Of a stretch of 64,000 nucleotides of DNA, positions 12,541 to 23,114 are shown piece by piece. The translations under genes and the position numbers were made by a program. The number at the start of each line of letters is the position of its first letter. The stretch's first letter is position 1. The notes beneath the pieces are model-generated. The model ran no database searches. It had not been told where the DNA came from and was given only the letters and a program-made list of their open reading frames with translations. Source of the stretch: Topomyia yanbarensis (lineage: Eukaryota; Arthropoda; Insecta; Diptera; Culicidae); assembly GCF_030247195.1 (NCBI RefSeq), contig NC_080671.1, positions 106,379,845 to 106,443,844 of the forward strand, given 5' to 3'.

Positions 12541-12678
12541 CCCTCTAAGAACGGTTGGTTTCAATGAAGGACGTTCGTTGGACCAATTTGGACAACGCCT
12601 AAATAACCGTTCAACAAACGTTCATCGTTGGACCCGTGTTGAACGATTTTGAAACAATTTTTTGGACGTCTCAGTGGG
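12541..12678 (+). mobile_element. Short 148-bp foldback family, degraded copy
   Basis: Starts CCCTCTAAGAACGGTTGGTT and ends GGACGTCTCAGTGGG like the four better copies in this window. It has lost about 10 bp internally. The unit contains opposed copies of TTTCAAAATCG and GTCCAA words, so it folds on itself. Confidence 0.65.
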
Positions 12679-13450
12679 TGGAAGCTCGAAACGGTTTCGG
12701 ACTGGTTAGACTTGTTCGTTGGAACCACCGTTCGCAGAATAATTTTTTGAGACTAATAACCATTCTGTCCAAAAATGTATGTTTCACATTTGTATTTCAT
12801 TTGAAAAGAAGGACCTAAGTCGAATTGTCGAAGAAAAGTGCATGTTTATTGTCGTTTTGTTTCCTTTAATTATAAATCGAACTAAAACACATTCTAATTA
12901 ATTTTTACTACACACTTAATTTAAATAACTGGGTACAGTAACATTTTGCTGGGTTTTTGAACAGCAAACCTTTCGGTAATCAATTCAGTAAAACAATTCG
13001 GTTACCGAACTCTCCGCAATCCGTTCTATCCAAACGTCAAAAAATACTGGTCAGTCAGTAGTTTGCTCTGAAAATGGCGATTTGACAGATGATTTGCTGT
13101 ACCTGTTTTGTAAGTTTTTGACGAGGTTCGGTAATGTTGGTACAATTTTGCCGAACAATCAGTCAGTTTTTTTACTGGATAATGTTTATGTACCGAAAAA
13201 AAACAGAAGTGATGATAAATTCCGTGAAAAATATTGCGGGTTTCAGCAAATTATTCAAAAAATTACTGAAAATCGTTAAAAAATGAAAACTTTACCGCAA
13301 TTTTTTTAATAATTTGCTGACAGCTCCGTAAAAATATCACTTTACTGTGGTAGTCGTCAAAAGAAATTACCGAACAACTTTTGGCTGGCTTAGTGTGTAC
13401 TATCTTCTAAATCTTAAATAAAATAAATTACCACAGGAGAGTAGAATTAA
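12679..13450. other. AT-rich spacer with probable old MITE
   Basis: TTTCGGTAAT and TTACCGAA words occur in both orientations between about 12950 and 13385, as in a decayed inverted-repeat element. No sharp ends or gene were found. Confidence 0.35.
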
Positions 13451-14345
13451 GCCAAATTTATACCTTTCCGATCCGATTCAGTGACGGTTCAGTATCGTGC
13501 ACGGACACCAATATTCTTTCATACGCATCACACTTGTCCGGCACAGTGCCATGCCAGAGAAGTGTGAATGCTCGCATTTAAGTGTGCACGCCAAGGGGCG
13601 AGTCGTTTAGAACAATGTGCCATACACACTGTATCACCTACGATAACACGATATAAGATTACGATTCACAGTAATACACGATCATTTCACTCGTTACCAC
13701 AATGTGTGGCACACTTTTGACAACTCAAAAACTATCAACAAAGTGTAGTTGAATAATCATAGCAACCATTGCTTTTGTTTTACTGAACACCATGGCGCAT
13801 TGTGGCACATTGCGGCACAAGCTACCACGCTGTTTGTGAGCACAATTCGATTTGTGCTGAGTGACTCACACCTTGATGCACGCAGAAAAATTTAGCATGT
13901 TTAAATAAAAAATATGTGTTATTGAGTACAATCATTTATTATCATATCGCTTTAGCTTGAGCTTATGAGGCCACTCCTGGCTGCTACTCCGTTATCGATC
14001 TGCACTAGCTGAAGTTGCACAGGAATCAGTAGATAATTATGCTTGGAAGTAGCTAAACATCTTTCAATGTGCAACTCCTGGTAATCCTAAAGCATTTATT
14101 GATCAATACCGGCGCCGGACAGGTCCGAACGTAGATCGCGGAAGGAAATGTAGTCCGATACTTACCTTTGCTAAAAACCGTACAATCTTCTGCGCACTCC
14201 ACAAGTATCACGGGAGGAGGATATTTGTTAGGTGTAGAAGTTGAATTCTACTACTTCATAACCGACATTAGAGTGGTGACTCCACTATCTGAGCTAGATA
14301 TCGATCTATCAACTCATGGACCGGGGACCTTCCCTTCCGAAGGAA
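13451..14345. other. Spacer, no gene seen
   Basis: Non-coding. The part at 13480-13890 contains repeated GTGTG and GGCACA words but no complete repeat structure. Confidence 0.35.
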
Positions 14346-14350
14346 GACGT

Positions 14351-14875
14351 GACCACAGATTTACCGAGACATCCATGATCGAACAAATATTGTGAGAAAA
14401 CTTATGTGAACATTTGGGTCAATATACATTAAAACACTAGTGCCGCCACACCAACATATCCCAAAATACTGTGTGGATTCAGTATGGAATCTGACTCAAA
14501 GGAAACAACCGATTCCTTTTCAATCGGTTGATGCATTCGAGCTGGAATTCATACTGAATCCACTCAGAAGTCCGAAACGGTTCCGGTATGGTTTGACTGA
14601 TGCCGTTTTTGCTTGAAGCGAAACTGAGTCAGTTTCTAACCCCAACTGCTGTCAAAATGTATGAACTGACAGCGGTTGGGGTTAGAGCCTGACTCAGTTT
14701 TGAGTTCAAGCAAAAACGCCGAGTAGAGGTATAACCGCTATCAATTGAGTCGAACTCAGCCACTAAAAACATGACGACAGTAGCGCACCTGGTGGAGATA
14801 TCCCAACTACCTTCGAAACCGTTAGGAATTTTTACATAAGTTGAATGCTGAAGATGCACTTCTGTTCTCTGTGAC
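14351..14875. mobile_element. Composite MITE (CAGAGAACAGACATCCAT family) with nested CCGGAA-type element
   Basis: GACATCCATGATCGAACAAA near the left and TGCTGAAGATGCACTTCTGTTCTCTGTG (14848-14875) at the right match the MITE at 60164-60571 in the same order. Between them is sequence of the CCCAGTAAAG foldback family (GGAATTCATACTGAATCCAC, CCGAAACGGTTCCGG) plus an inverted repeat at 14610-14725. Two generations of insertion are implied. Confidence 0.5.
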
Positions 14876-14957
14876 AGATTGTTTCGCCTTAGAAAAATCT
14901 CAACGAATTCGGCTGGGATTGCACCCAGACCAAGTGGAATAAGTGGTGGCCACGCTT

Positions 14958-15105
14958 CCCACTGAGACGTCCAAAAAATTGTTTCAAAATCGTTCAACAC
15001 GGGTCCAACGATGAAAGTTTGTTGAACGGTTATTTGGACTTTGCCCAAATTGGTCCAACGAACGTCCTTCATTGGACTATTTTGAAACCAACCGTCCTTA
15101 GAGGG
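14958..15105 (-). mobile_element. 148-bp foldback family, reverse copy
   Basis: It is the inverse of the 16515-16662 unit from CCCACTGAGACGTCC to AGAGGG, over the full 148 bp with scattered substitutions. Confidence 0.75.
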
Positions 15106-15822
15106 TTAACACTCAACCACCGGCGCCGCATTCCAATCATTTATTGTTTATCGCTTCAACCATCGCTGGTTTGAAAATATTTTTTTATTAGAGCAACAAC
15201 AAACTTTTGCTTTCAATGAAAACATTTTTAAGGAATAGGGATCTTTAATTTGGAAAAATTGTGCCAGTTTTTCATATGTATTGGTAGCGGGTGTCCTTAC
15301 GAGTACACTCATATCATTCTTAAACCTTAATTATTCTTTTATGATTTTTAAATTTAAAAAAAACCAAATTAAACTCGACCAGCAAACTGACAGTTGTCCT
15401 ACTAAATGACGTATCTGCAAATATCTCGTTCGCCTCATTGTTAACCGGGACAGCACCCCACACAGCATGATCTGGTACTTTGTCAATCCGCTAGCAACCT
15501 GCCATCCCAAGTTTCATCTGCAAACTATGGTAGATCTGATAAGGCAACCTATAGGGTCGTGCAAGTCGCATGGGTTTGGATGTGTTATTGTCCTAAAAGG
15601 AAACAAACTAAAAAATGTTTTTTTCAATAGTTTCGGGCCAAAAAATTGAAAAAGGACTGAGATATTAACTCACGGTACTAATCTGCATCAGAATATGCCT
15701 TAACCCGCACACCCCTAAAGATCCCTATTATAATTTTCTTTTAATTTTAATGAAATAATTAATTATAAACGGAACGATAATTTTTTATTGAAACAAATAA
15801 ATTTGATTGAATTTTATAAATA
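15106..15822. other. Intergenic stretch, no gene seen
   Basis: Low-complexity A/T DNA. The 60-codon frame at 15467-15649 has no recognised domain. Confidence 0.4.
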
Positions 15823-15825
15823 ATA

Positions 15826-16282
15826 CAGTCGTGATTCGCTGGTTGGGCAACAGCCTTGTCCGACTAACGAATTTGATTCGCTAGTTGGACCCTGAGTGCA
15901 TATAAGGAGAGTGACGAAACTGTCAAAATTGGAACAATGATTATTTGTCAGTGTCATTCCAAACGAGTCAAATCCATGTATTTTGAGAGGTCGTTTGTTC
16001 GTTTGGAATATTACTGACAGATAATCATGACAGTTGCCTTCACTCTCCTTACATACACTCTGGTTGGACCGACTGACAAATGTCAACAACTCTCCAAAGA
16101 AGATATGGGCAGTGTAAATGCATCTGTTCACATCTCTATATATTGTCAGATTAATTGTCAAAGTAAATTTGACATGAGATTTTGACGTTCAGATGTTTTT
16201 TAGTTGGGCAATGGTCCAACTAGCGGAGGTCCAACTAAAAAGCGGTCCAGTTAAAAAGTGTCCAACCAGCGAATCACGACTG
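15826..16282. mobile_element. Pogo-like MITE (CAGTCGTGATTCGCTGGTTGG), best copy
   Basis: A complete 457-bp element: left end CAGTCGTGATTCGCTGGTTGG, right end its inverse, TA on both outer sides. Inside the TIRs lie further inverted words (GTTGGAC/GTCCAAC). A second, inner inverted repeat (ATTATTTGTCAGTGTCATTCC against its inverse near 16010) shows another short insertion. No coding sequence. Confidence 0.8.
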
Positions 16283-16289
16283 TATTTAG

Positions 16290-16912
16290 CAATTATTCCG
16301 GCTGATTTTAAACAGTATTCTGGCTCCAGTGGCACAACCGAATACCGATTCTAATTTGAATCGGTTGTGTCACTGCAGCCCGAATGCGAATTAGAACCCG
16401 GTCAAACCATTCAGAATCCTGAATGGAGTCAGTATGGATTCCAGCTCAAATGCAACAACCGATTCCGAAACCGATTGAGTCGGAATCGTTTGTTGCATTT
16501 GAGTTGGAATCCATCCCTCTAAGAACGGTTGGTTTCAAAATCGTCCAATGAAGGACGTTCGTTGGACCAATTTGGACAACGTCCAAATAACCGTTCAATG
16601 AACGTCCATCATTGGACCCGTGTTGAACGATTTTGAAACAATTTTTTGGACGTCTCAGTGGGATCCCTCTAAGAACGGTTGGTTTCAAAATCGTCCAATG
16701 AAGGACGTTCGTTGGACCAATTTGGACAACGTCCAAATAACCGTTCAATGAACGTCCATCATTGGACCCGTGTTGAACGATTTTGAAACAATTTTTTGGA
16801 CGTCTCAGTGGGATTCTAACTCCATTCAGAAATCCGAACCGGTTCCGGAATGGGTTTAACTGGGAACGAGCTAGTATTCCGGCTCCTTTTCCAGCTGAAC
16901 TTAACTGGGTTA
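16290..16912. mobile_element. CCGGAA/CCCAGT-type element carrying two 148-bp inserts
   Basis: ATTCCGGCTGATTTT at the left and CAGCTGAACTTAACTGGGTTA at the right are degraded ends of the family seen complete at 11399-11554. The middle contains the tandem 148-bp foldback pair at 16515-16812. Confidence 0.55.
16515..16812 (+). repeat. Tandem pair of the 148-bp foldback element
   Basis: Two identical-looking 148-bp units at 16515-16662 and 16665-16812, separated by AT and bordered by AT on the outside too. Each runs from CCCTCT to GTGGG. Confidence 0.85.
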
Positions 16913-17174
16913 CATTCAGAGCAAAAACATAACTGCATTACCGACGTTAAATCGCCAAAAATTGCTGTTTATTATTTTTTTAGGTAAACAAAACATTAAA
17001 AATTAAAAACATTAAACATTTCTCAATACCGTTTTAATAAAAATATATCAGATCCTTTACAGAATTTGTGCAATAATCATGATCCATTCTCCTTAGGACG
17101 GTGGTAAGGGCATTAGAATTTGTTTGCCGAAATATTGAAGGTAATTATAATTCACTTCAGTCTATTCGCAAGGT
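16913..17174 (+). promoter_or_regulatory. 5' flank of the ankyrin-SOCS gene
   Basis: A short region between the transposon and the start codon at 17175. Promoter and 5' UTR must lie here if the gene is transcribed from its own promoter. No TATA box or initiator stands out. Confidence 0.3.
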
Positions 17175-18743
17175 ATGTCTTCCGGCAAAAATATCTGGCA
17201 GGCTGCGGCCACCGGCGATCCTGTCGCTCTGCAACAGTGCCTTCAGCGTAAGTCTAACAAAAACAAGACGATTAAAGTAGGCACCTTCCGGGATAATCAC
17301 AATTGGACTTTGCTGCATCATGCAGTGGCCAGCAGAAGCGAAGAGTGTGTAGAGCTGTTGATATCGCGAACAGATATTGACGTGACGGCACGTTGCTATG
17401 AGGGCCGAACTGCGTTGTTTCTAGCTTGTCTGAAAGATGTACCGACCGAAATTGTGGAGCTGCTTCTTGCCAAGAATTCAGCGCTCGTCAACGTAGCTAA
17501 CAACGAGAACGTGACGCCCCTGCATGTGGCTGTGGAACGTTGTAATGTACCTCTAGTGGAACTGTTAGTGGCCAACGGAGCGAATGTAAATGCTACGGAT
17601 TTCGCCGGCGAAACACCATTGCATTCGGCTGTAGAATTTGGTAGTGTAGAAATTTTGATTTATCTACTTTACATAGCTCGAGCGGATGCCTCTGTCCGCT
17701 CAGAGAACGATGTCGACACATTGAGTTTGTTGGCTGCTCGAGGGAACTACGACATGAAAACCAAAGTGGCTTGTTTCAAGATACTTTTCAATCACGTTAA
17801 CATCAAACAGCAGTACCAACAGAAATATTTACTAGAAGATATTTATGCAATAGCGCTTCTTAGCTATCGGTCTACATCGCTAATTCCATATTTCGTTGAA
17901 ACTGCGTTATTGTGGGAGAAGAACCCCAGTAAGTGCCGGCTAGCTAGGGAGTTACTTGAAGGACCAAATGATCAGTATTTGACAAGCAGATTTAGTGATC
18001 GGGTTAATCGCAATCTGTACCACTTTCTTGCCCTACTGCTTGCAGATGACGAGGGCATTCGACGACTGCAGGATGATTTCATGAATTACGAAGTCATATA
18101 CAGCCACTCATTAATACAGAACGAGCTGGTAGCTTTGAGCGTAGCTGCGATTCGTGAGAATGACAACGAGAAAAAACTACGCATGCTGCTGGAATATCTC
18201 GACTTTGTAAAACATCTTGCGTACTTCTTCTCGGATCACTTAGCCGAGACCATGGATATGATAAAAAATGCCCTAATAATTGATGAAACGGATCAGAATG
18301 AAATTATGAGCACGACTGAACTTATGCGATACAAAACGATCGCGAATAAAATAATCGACATCACGTCGATTGAAGCGGATTCCGTTCTACTAAGGATGAC
18401 GTCATCCTCGACTGATTTAGATTCGCAGTGGAAGTTCTTCGAGCCAATCATCAGTTTCTGTACTGATGTGTTTATGAACGAACGGTGGCTCACGCCTGCT
18501 AATCTGGAGAAAACCATGTACTCGAAGCTTCTCCTCAAATACGGAACACTGGCGATAGTGCAAAATTGCGAAGGATTCAAGTTTGAACAATTTTCTCTCC
18601 TTAGACAGTCCAGGGACACGGTGCGAAAAGCGGTATGGCACTCAATTGATGAAGATGAACGAAAAAGAGATCTTATTTTCGTGCGACGACTGGAGGATTT
18701 GGAAATTCCAAGGAATTTAATCCGTTATTTGAGATACACGTAG
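17175..18743 (+). CDS. Ankyrin-repeat protein with SOCS-box-like C-terminus
   Basis: A single uninterrupted frame of 522 residues. Residues about 43-190 hold four to five ankyrin repeats (NWTLLHHAVASRSEECVELL, GRTALFLACL, VTPLHVAVERCNVPLVELLV, GETPLHSAVEFGSVEIL). The middle 300 residues are helical and unassigned. The last 50 residues (SLLRQSRDTVRKAV, then LEDLEIPRNLIRYL) fit the pattern of a SOCS box, which in ASB proteins binds elongin B/C and a cullin to form a ubiquitin ligase. That role is inference from the architecture. The start is the first Met of the frame and the repeats begin 40 residues later. A variant poly(A) signal ATTAAA lies at 18893-18898. The gene looks intact and lacks introns. 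An exact ortholog was not recognised. Confidence 0.8.
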   Translation: MSSGKNIWQAAATGDPVALQQCLQRKSNKNKTIKVGTFRDNHNWTLLHHAVASRSEECVELLISRTDIDVTARCYEGRTALFLACLKDVPTEIVELLLAKNSALVNVANNENVTPLHVAVERCNVPLVELLVANGANVNATDFAGETPLHSAVEFGSVEILIYLLYIARADASVRSENDVDTLSLLAARGNYDMKTKVACFKILFNHVNIKQQYQQKYLLEDIYAIALLSYRSTSLIPYFVETALLWEKNPSKCRLARELLEGPNDQYLTSRFSDRVNRNLYHFLALLLADDEGIRRLQDDFMNYEVIYSHSLIQNELVALSVAAIRENDNEKKLRMLLEYLDFVKHLAYFFSDHLAETMDMIKNALIIDETDQNEIMSTTELMRYKTIANKIIDITSIEADSVLLRMTSSSTDLDSQWKFFEPIISFCTDVFMNERWLTPANLEKTMYSKLLLKYGTLAIVQNCEGFKFEQFSLLRQSRDTVRKAVWHSIDEDERKRDLIFVRRLEDLEIPRNLIRYLRYT

Positions 18744-18948
18744 ATTAGAGTACTTCCTATACTGGCTAGCATGGCAAATCAGCCCCATGTGGATAGGAAA
18801 TCCTATAGAACATAGGATAATTATTATAAGCAGTGTAGGGCATACTATTATATAGTTTTAAAGTAAGAAATAATGCACATGTATTAAATGATTATTTAGA
18901 AGTCTATTTCTTTTTTTTATTGTTTTCAATATTTTCGTTACAGTTGAG

Positions 18949-19040
18949 AGGGGCCCTATTCTCACAGTCACGTCACTTGGTGACTAGAAGGAAATTTTCC
19001 TCTAGTCACTAGGTGACGTGACTGTGAGAATAGGGCCCCT
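18949..19040. repeat. 92-bp near-perfect palindrome (MITE-like hairpin)
   Basis: AGGGGCCCTATTCTCACAGT at the left end is exactly inverse to the right end, and the arms meet at GGAAATTTTCC with almost no loop. The arms differ at only one or two positions. It lies just downstream of the ankyrin gene and could be in its 3' region. Confidence 0.8.
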
Positions 19041-20140
19041 GGAAATTCCAACCAGCGACAATCCAAAGAGAATAGTGAAAGAGACGCAGAGTGAAAATCA
19101 GTCAAAACGGCAACACTCCCTTTACGATGATTTCAACAGTAGAATTTGGCAACCGTTTCCAAAGGCAGCACTTTAAATGACTCCTATTATATCTTGAAAA
19201 CAAACCTTTTGTCGATCGTTGGATTTGTTTATCAAACGATGTGCATTTCGAAACAAAGAGATGAAATAATTCTAAAACTTGTTTTTACTCATACATAGAC
19301 TCTAGAATGCACCTTACAATCACGATTGCACTAAATTCTGACGAAAATTCAAATTTTTTTTGATAGATTTACAATACTTATCTCCTCCAACTCAGGCATG
19401 AGTAATGTTTATTTACATTGCACGATTGGTCTGCTCAATAAGGTATTTTTGGCTTCACACTATTCGTCTCTTTTCCTATTCTCTTTGCGACAATCGTTTT
19501 TTCTCGTGTTCATCTAAGACAAGACGTGACAAAAGGGGGGGGCCGTTTTTGTTCCAATTTTATGTCAGAATGTTCCAGCTCCTGATTGGTTGATTCTGAC
19601 GTTTTGCACCGTACGCAATGTTACTACAGGGATATCGAAATTATGTTTTGCAGTGTTGCTATATTTATAGGAAAAGATTTTCATTACTTTTGACAAATAA
19701 AATTATTATCGTTAAAAAAGTAAAAATGACTAAATTGAACTGAATTTGCGCGGCAAAGTGAAACAAGTATTTATCATGCATTTACCGCATACGTGGTTGA
19801 TCAACTTTAACAAAAATAAGACAGAAATCACACTGTAATCTAAAATTATTCAGAAAATGGCTTCGTCAAACCTTACTAAACAACCATGACATGGAAAAAA
19901 CGTGTCCTTCATCAATATAGTGAATTCAAGATACAAAATTTTGTCGGCATAAAATAAATTAACAAGACTATATTTTCATTAATAAAAACAGCAACACTGT
20001 TCGGAAGATTTCGGCAGGGTGAAAATGTGCGAAAAGATGAATGCCGAAGGAAAAATAAGAAGCCGATTGTCACGTCTTGTCTTAGGTGTTCATTGCCAAT
20101 CCATCATGCATGCACACGCCTGAAGTATTGCGCCTTAAAG
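19041..20140. other. Intergenic stretch with distant inverted repeat
   Basis: No gene. TCTAAGACAAGACGTGACAA at 19515-19534 is nearly inverse to TTGTCACGTCTTGTCTTAGG at 20068-20087, which suggests the ends of a decayed element of about 600 bp. Confidence 0.4.
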
Positions 20141-20142
20141 TT

Positions 20143-20294
20143 GTACGCACACGAGGCAACAGGAAACACGCCACAAAAATATTCACTATGGATTATGTTC
20201 TACCTATTCCAACGAGCAACAGCGTTGGAATAGGTAGAACATAATCCATAGTGAATATTTTTGTGGCGTGTTTCCTGTCGCCTCGTGTGCGAAC
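20143..20294. repeat. Hairpin with 72-bp arms and 8-base loop
   Basis: Arms 20143-20214 and 20223-20294 are inverse copies (shared word CACTATGGATTATGTTCTAC) with only about two mismatches. The loop is AGCAACAG. A small ORF here is just part of the repeat. Confidence 0.85.
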
Positions 20295-20420
20295 AGCTTA
20301 AAGACGCTGAATCCCTCTGCAGAGGATAAAGAATCCAAAGAAATTCGCTACGAATCCTTCTGGAACGAGGGCCATTGACAGGTCTCGTGCTCGATTGGAA
20401 TAACACTGACAGATAAACGG

Positions 20421-20827
20421 TAAACAAACGATTGACGTGTCGAGTCTTTATCCGCCACGGAAACGAAAAACTACCTAAAATTGAGTTCCTTTGACTCAAT
20501 CTCGTGGTATCGTGGGGGAACTTAAAATTAGGTAAACCGTGTTGAAGGTAGTTTCCATTTAACCACGATAAAAATTACAACTCATTGATAGGTTTTTTAT
20601 ACTCAAATTTAAGTTGAATTTACCTAATGTTGAGTATACCCCAAACAACTCAAAAGTACGTTCCTCCACGGAAGACCTCGACTGAGTCGAATCTCTCGTT
20701 TTATTTTTGACAACACTAATAAGTGCGAAAGCGACGCACAACTCAAAAGTAAGTTAAAAGAACTTATTCTGCAGGTTGTTTTATTTAACCGTGTAAACAA
20801 ACGATTGACGTGTCGAGTCTTTATCCG
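20421..20827. repeat. 34-bp direct repeats flanking about 340 bp
   Basis: TAAACAAACGATTGACGTGT continuing to TTTATCCG occurs at 20421-20454 and again at 20794-20827. The DNA between has TTACCTAA and TTAGGTA words and ACTCAA runs in opposed orientation, like a MITE interior. The direct repeats may come from duplication or from recombination. Confidence 0.6.
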
Positions 20828-20949
20828 GAGGGCCAGTGAGCAAATTTTCTGGCAGACACCGCTCTGCTAGATTTCTGTAAGTCTTGGTTTGGCAGCCCTG
20901 TCAGATTTCTGCGCATATTCTGTCGGGTTAGTTGAGCTAGGGCGAACTC

Positions 20950-21600
20950 GGTTTCGCTCGCGTTTTCTGGCACATTTTGACAGGAACCGAGCTAAACCCT
21001 GGCATAACTCGGACATAAACTGTGCAAAGATTCTGGTAATTCCTACCTGGTAGAATTTAGCACAAATCGAGCAAAACATCTGACAAAGATGTGGCAGGAA
21101 GCGTGCAGAGATCTTGGCCGTACATTTCTGCCTCGATTCTGGATAAAAGTGAGCAGCATCCGTTGGTTTAACCGCTTCTGTCAGAAACGGTTGTTGCATT
21201 TGAGCGAATTCGTTGCCAGAATTCTCGCACAAATCGCGCAAAATGCTCGCAGAAACGCTGCCAGCATCAATTTCGCTTTGCTCAACTTTTGCTAACTTTC
21301 TGCTTGCCACGCTGATCGGGAATTCGTCTGGCAACGAATTCGCTCAAATGCAACAACCGTTTCTGACAGAAGCGGTTAAACCAACCGATGCTGCTTACTT
21401 TTATCCAGAATCAAGCCAGAAATGTATACAGCCAAGATCTCTGCACGCTTCCTGCCACATCTTTGTCAGATGTTTTGCTCGATTCGTGCTAAATTCTACC
21501 AGGTAGGAATTGCCAGGATTTTTGCACAGTTTATGTCCGGGTTATGCCAGGGTTTTGCTCGATTCCTGTCAAAATTTGCCAGAAAACGCGAGCGAAACCC
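20950..21600. repeat. Large hairpin element, arms about 270 bp
   Basis: The left arm 20950-21220 and right arm 21327-21600 are inverse copies over their whole length (GGTTTCGCTCGCGTTTTCTG against its inverse at the right end; CAACCGTTTCTGACAGAAGC in the right arm), roughly 95 percent identical by eye. The spacer is 106 bp. It is GC-richer than its surroundings. Open frames on both strands are shadows of the same inverted sequence. Confidence 0.85.
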
Positions 21601-22275
21601 AAGATGGGAGAAAGGTGGGAACATTTGACACTTTTGAGTGTATTAGTTTAATACTTGCAAAATTAGGTATGGCGGCCGGGGCCCTTGAAGTGAACGAACG
21701 AGCATCCTGATTGTTTGCGCACGATGAAAAGTGAGAAAAAGCCGAGCTTCACCTCGGATCTGCCTATTAGAACACTTAGGGACACTTTTTACTTCGAACA
21801 AACCGATTAAATTAACTATAACCGAACCGAAAGAAAACTTATGGCAACAGAAAGGCCCACTACGTCATTTGTTTGTGCATTTCTTCTTCATATCCTCTTG
21901 TTTTTTCGGCTTAATCAAAGAAAAATGACAACCGCACTCACACACAGAAAACCTGTAACCATCTTCACGGTAAAAACTTTACCCATTTTATGTATTCAAA
22001 TTGCCCATTTTCGGAAGTTATTCGAGCTGTCAAAAAATGGGTGTTGTTTTGTTTCTAACATTGAGTACTTTTTATCCATTTAGGCGAGTGGCGTTGGCTG
22101 TCAACAAAGATTATTATGACTGAAAACCTCTTAGCTAAAAACGATAGTATTAAAAATTAAATTTAACATTGGTTTGTAATTTTTACGCATTATTTGCTCA
22201 CTAATACGCGGTAATATATTTCTAGATACTTGAAAAACGACATACAGTTTCTGTTAGGTCAAACACATTCCAGCA
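21601..22275. other. Spacer and 5' flank of aph-1
   Basis: No other gene supported. The aph-1 promoter and 5' UTR should lie in the last few hundred bases. Confidence 0.45.
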
Positions 22276-23051
22276 ATGACGGTGGTAGAATTTTTCGGCT
22301 GCTCGTTCCTGGCTTTTGGACCTCCGTTGGCAATGTTTTCGCTGACAATTGCCCACGACCCAATCAGGATAATCATACTGATAGCAGCTTCCTTCTGTTG
22401 GCTTGTCTCGCTGCTGCTATCATCCACCGTATGGTTCGCTGTCTACACGTTGCGGGACAAGCTAGTGTTCGGTCTAATATGTTCCGTATTCATTCAGGTT
22501 GGTATACTTTGAAGCAGACATATAGAGATTATAACTAAATGAGTAAATTGCAGGAAGCCTTTCGATATCTCATGTATAGGCTGCTGCGCAAGACGGAACG
22601 TGGTTTGCAGGAGGTAACTGAAATCGCTCGAATATCAGACTACAAGCACATCTTGTCATACGTCGCTGGACTAGGTTTCGGCATTATCAGTGGAGCATTT
22701 TCGCTGGTCAACATTCTGGCTGATTCAGTAGGTCCAGCTACGGTTGGGTTGACGTCAGGGTCGAACATTTTCATTGTGATTAGTGCAGCACAATCTCTCT
22801 GCATGATCTTGTTGCACACCTTTTGGGGTGTGATTTTCTTCAATGCTTGCGATTTGAAAAACTACTATCATATCGCTTACGTCGTGGTCAGCCATCTGTT
22901 TGTGTCCGGTATCACGCTACTCAACAGCCAGGAACTGTATGCCGTTTCGCTGATCGCTTCCTACATTGTGATGATGATCACTTGTGTAATTGCTTTCCGA
23001 GTGGTGGGTGGGAATGTTGCTTCATTTAGGAAGTTTGTCACTTGCAAGTAA
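22276..23051 (+). CDS. aph-1: Gamma-secretase subunit Aph-1
   Basis: Aph-1 is the seven-pass membrane scaffold of gamma-secretase. It binds nicastrin and presenilin early in assembly so that Notch and other type I membrane proteins can be cleaved. Exon 1 is 22276-22497 and exon 2 is 22554-23051, with a 56-bp GT-AG intron, giving 239 residues, the usual length for insects. The start MTVVEFFGCSFLAFGPP matches the conserved N-terminus, so this Met is firm. The glycine triad needed for assembly is G113, G117 and G121 (GLGFGIISG). Conserved membrane histidines are in ILLHTFW and VVVSHLF. The C-terminus FRKFVTCK is typical. AATAAA at 23109-23114 is a likely poly(A) signal. The gene appears intact. 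Confidence 0.96.
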
Positions 23052-23108
23052 GCAACGGTCGTCTTATTTATTTGAACTCTTAATGTATTACCTATAATGA
23101 TATACCCA

Positions 23109-23114
23109 AATAAA
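23109..23114 (+). terminator. Poly(A) signal of aph-1
   Basis: Canonical AATAAA 58 nt after the aph-1 stop codon, in the transcribed orientation. Confidence 0.6.

Noticed and set aside
22230..22538. 102-codon plus ORF overlapping aph-1 exon 1
   Set aside because: Different frame from the conserved Aph-1 protein, no domain.
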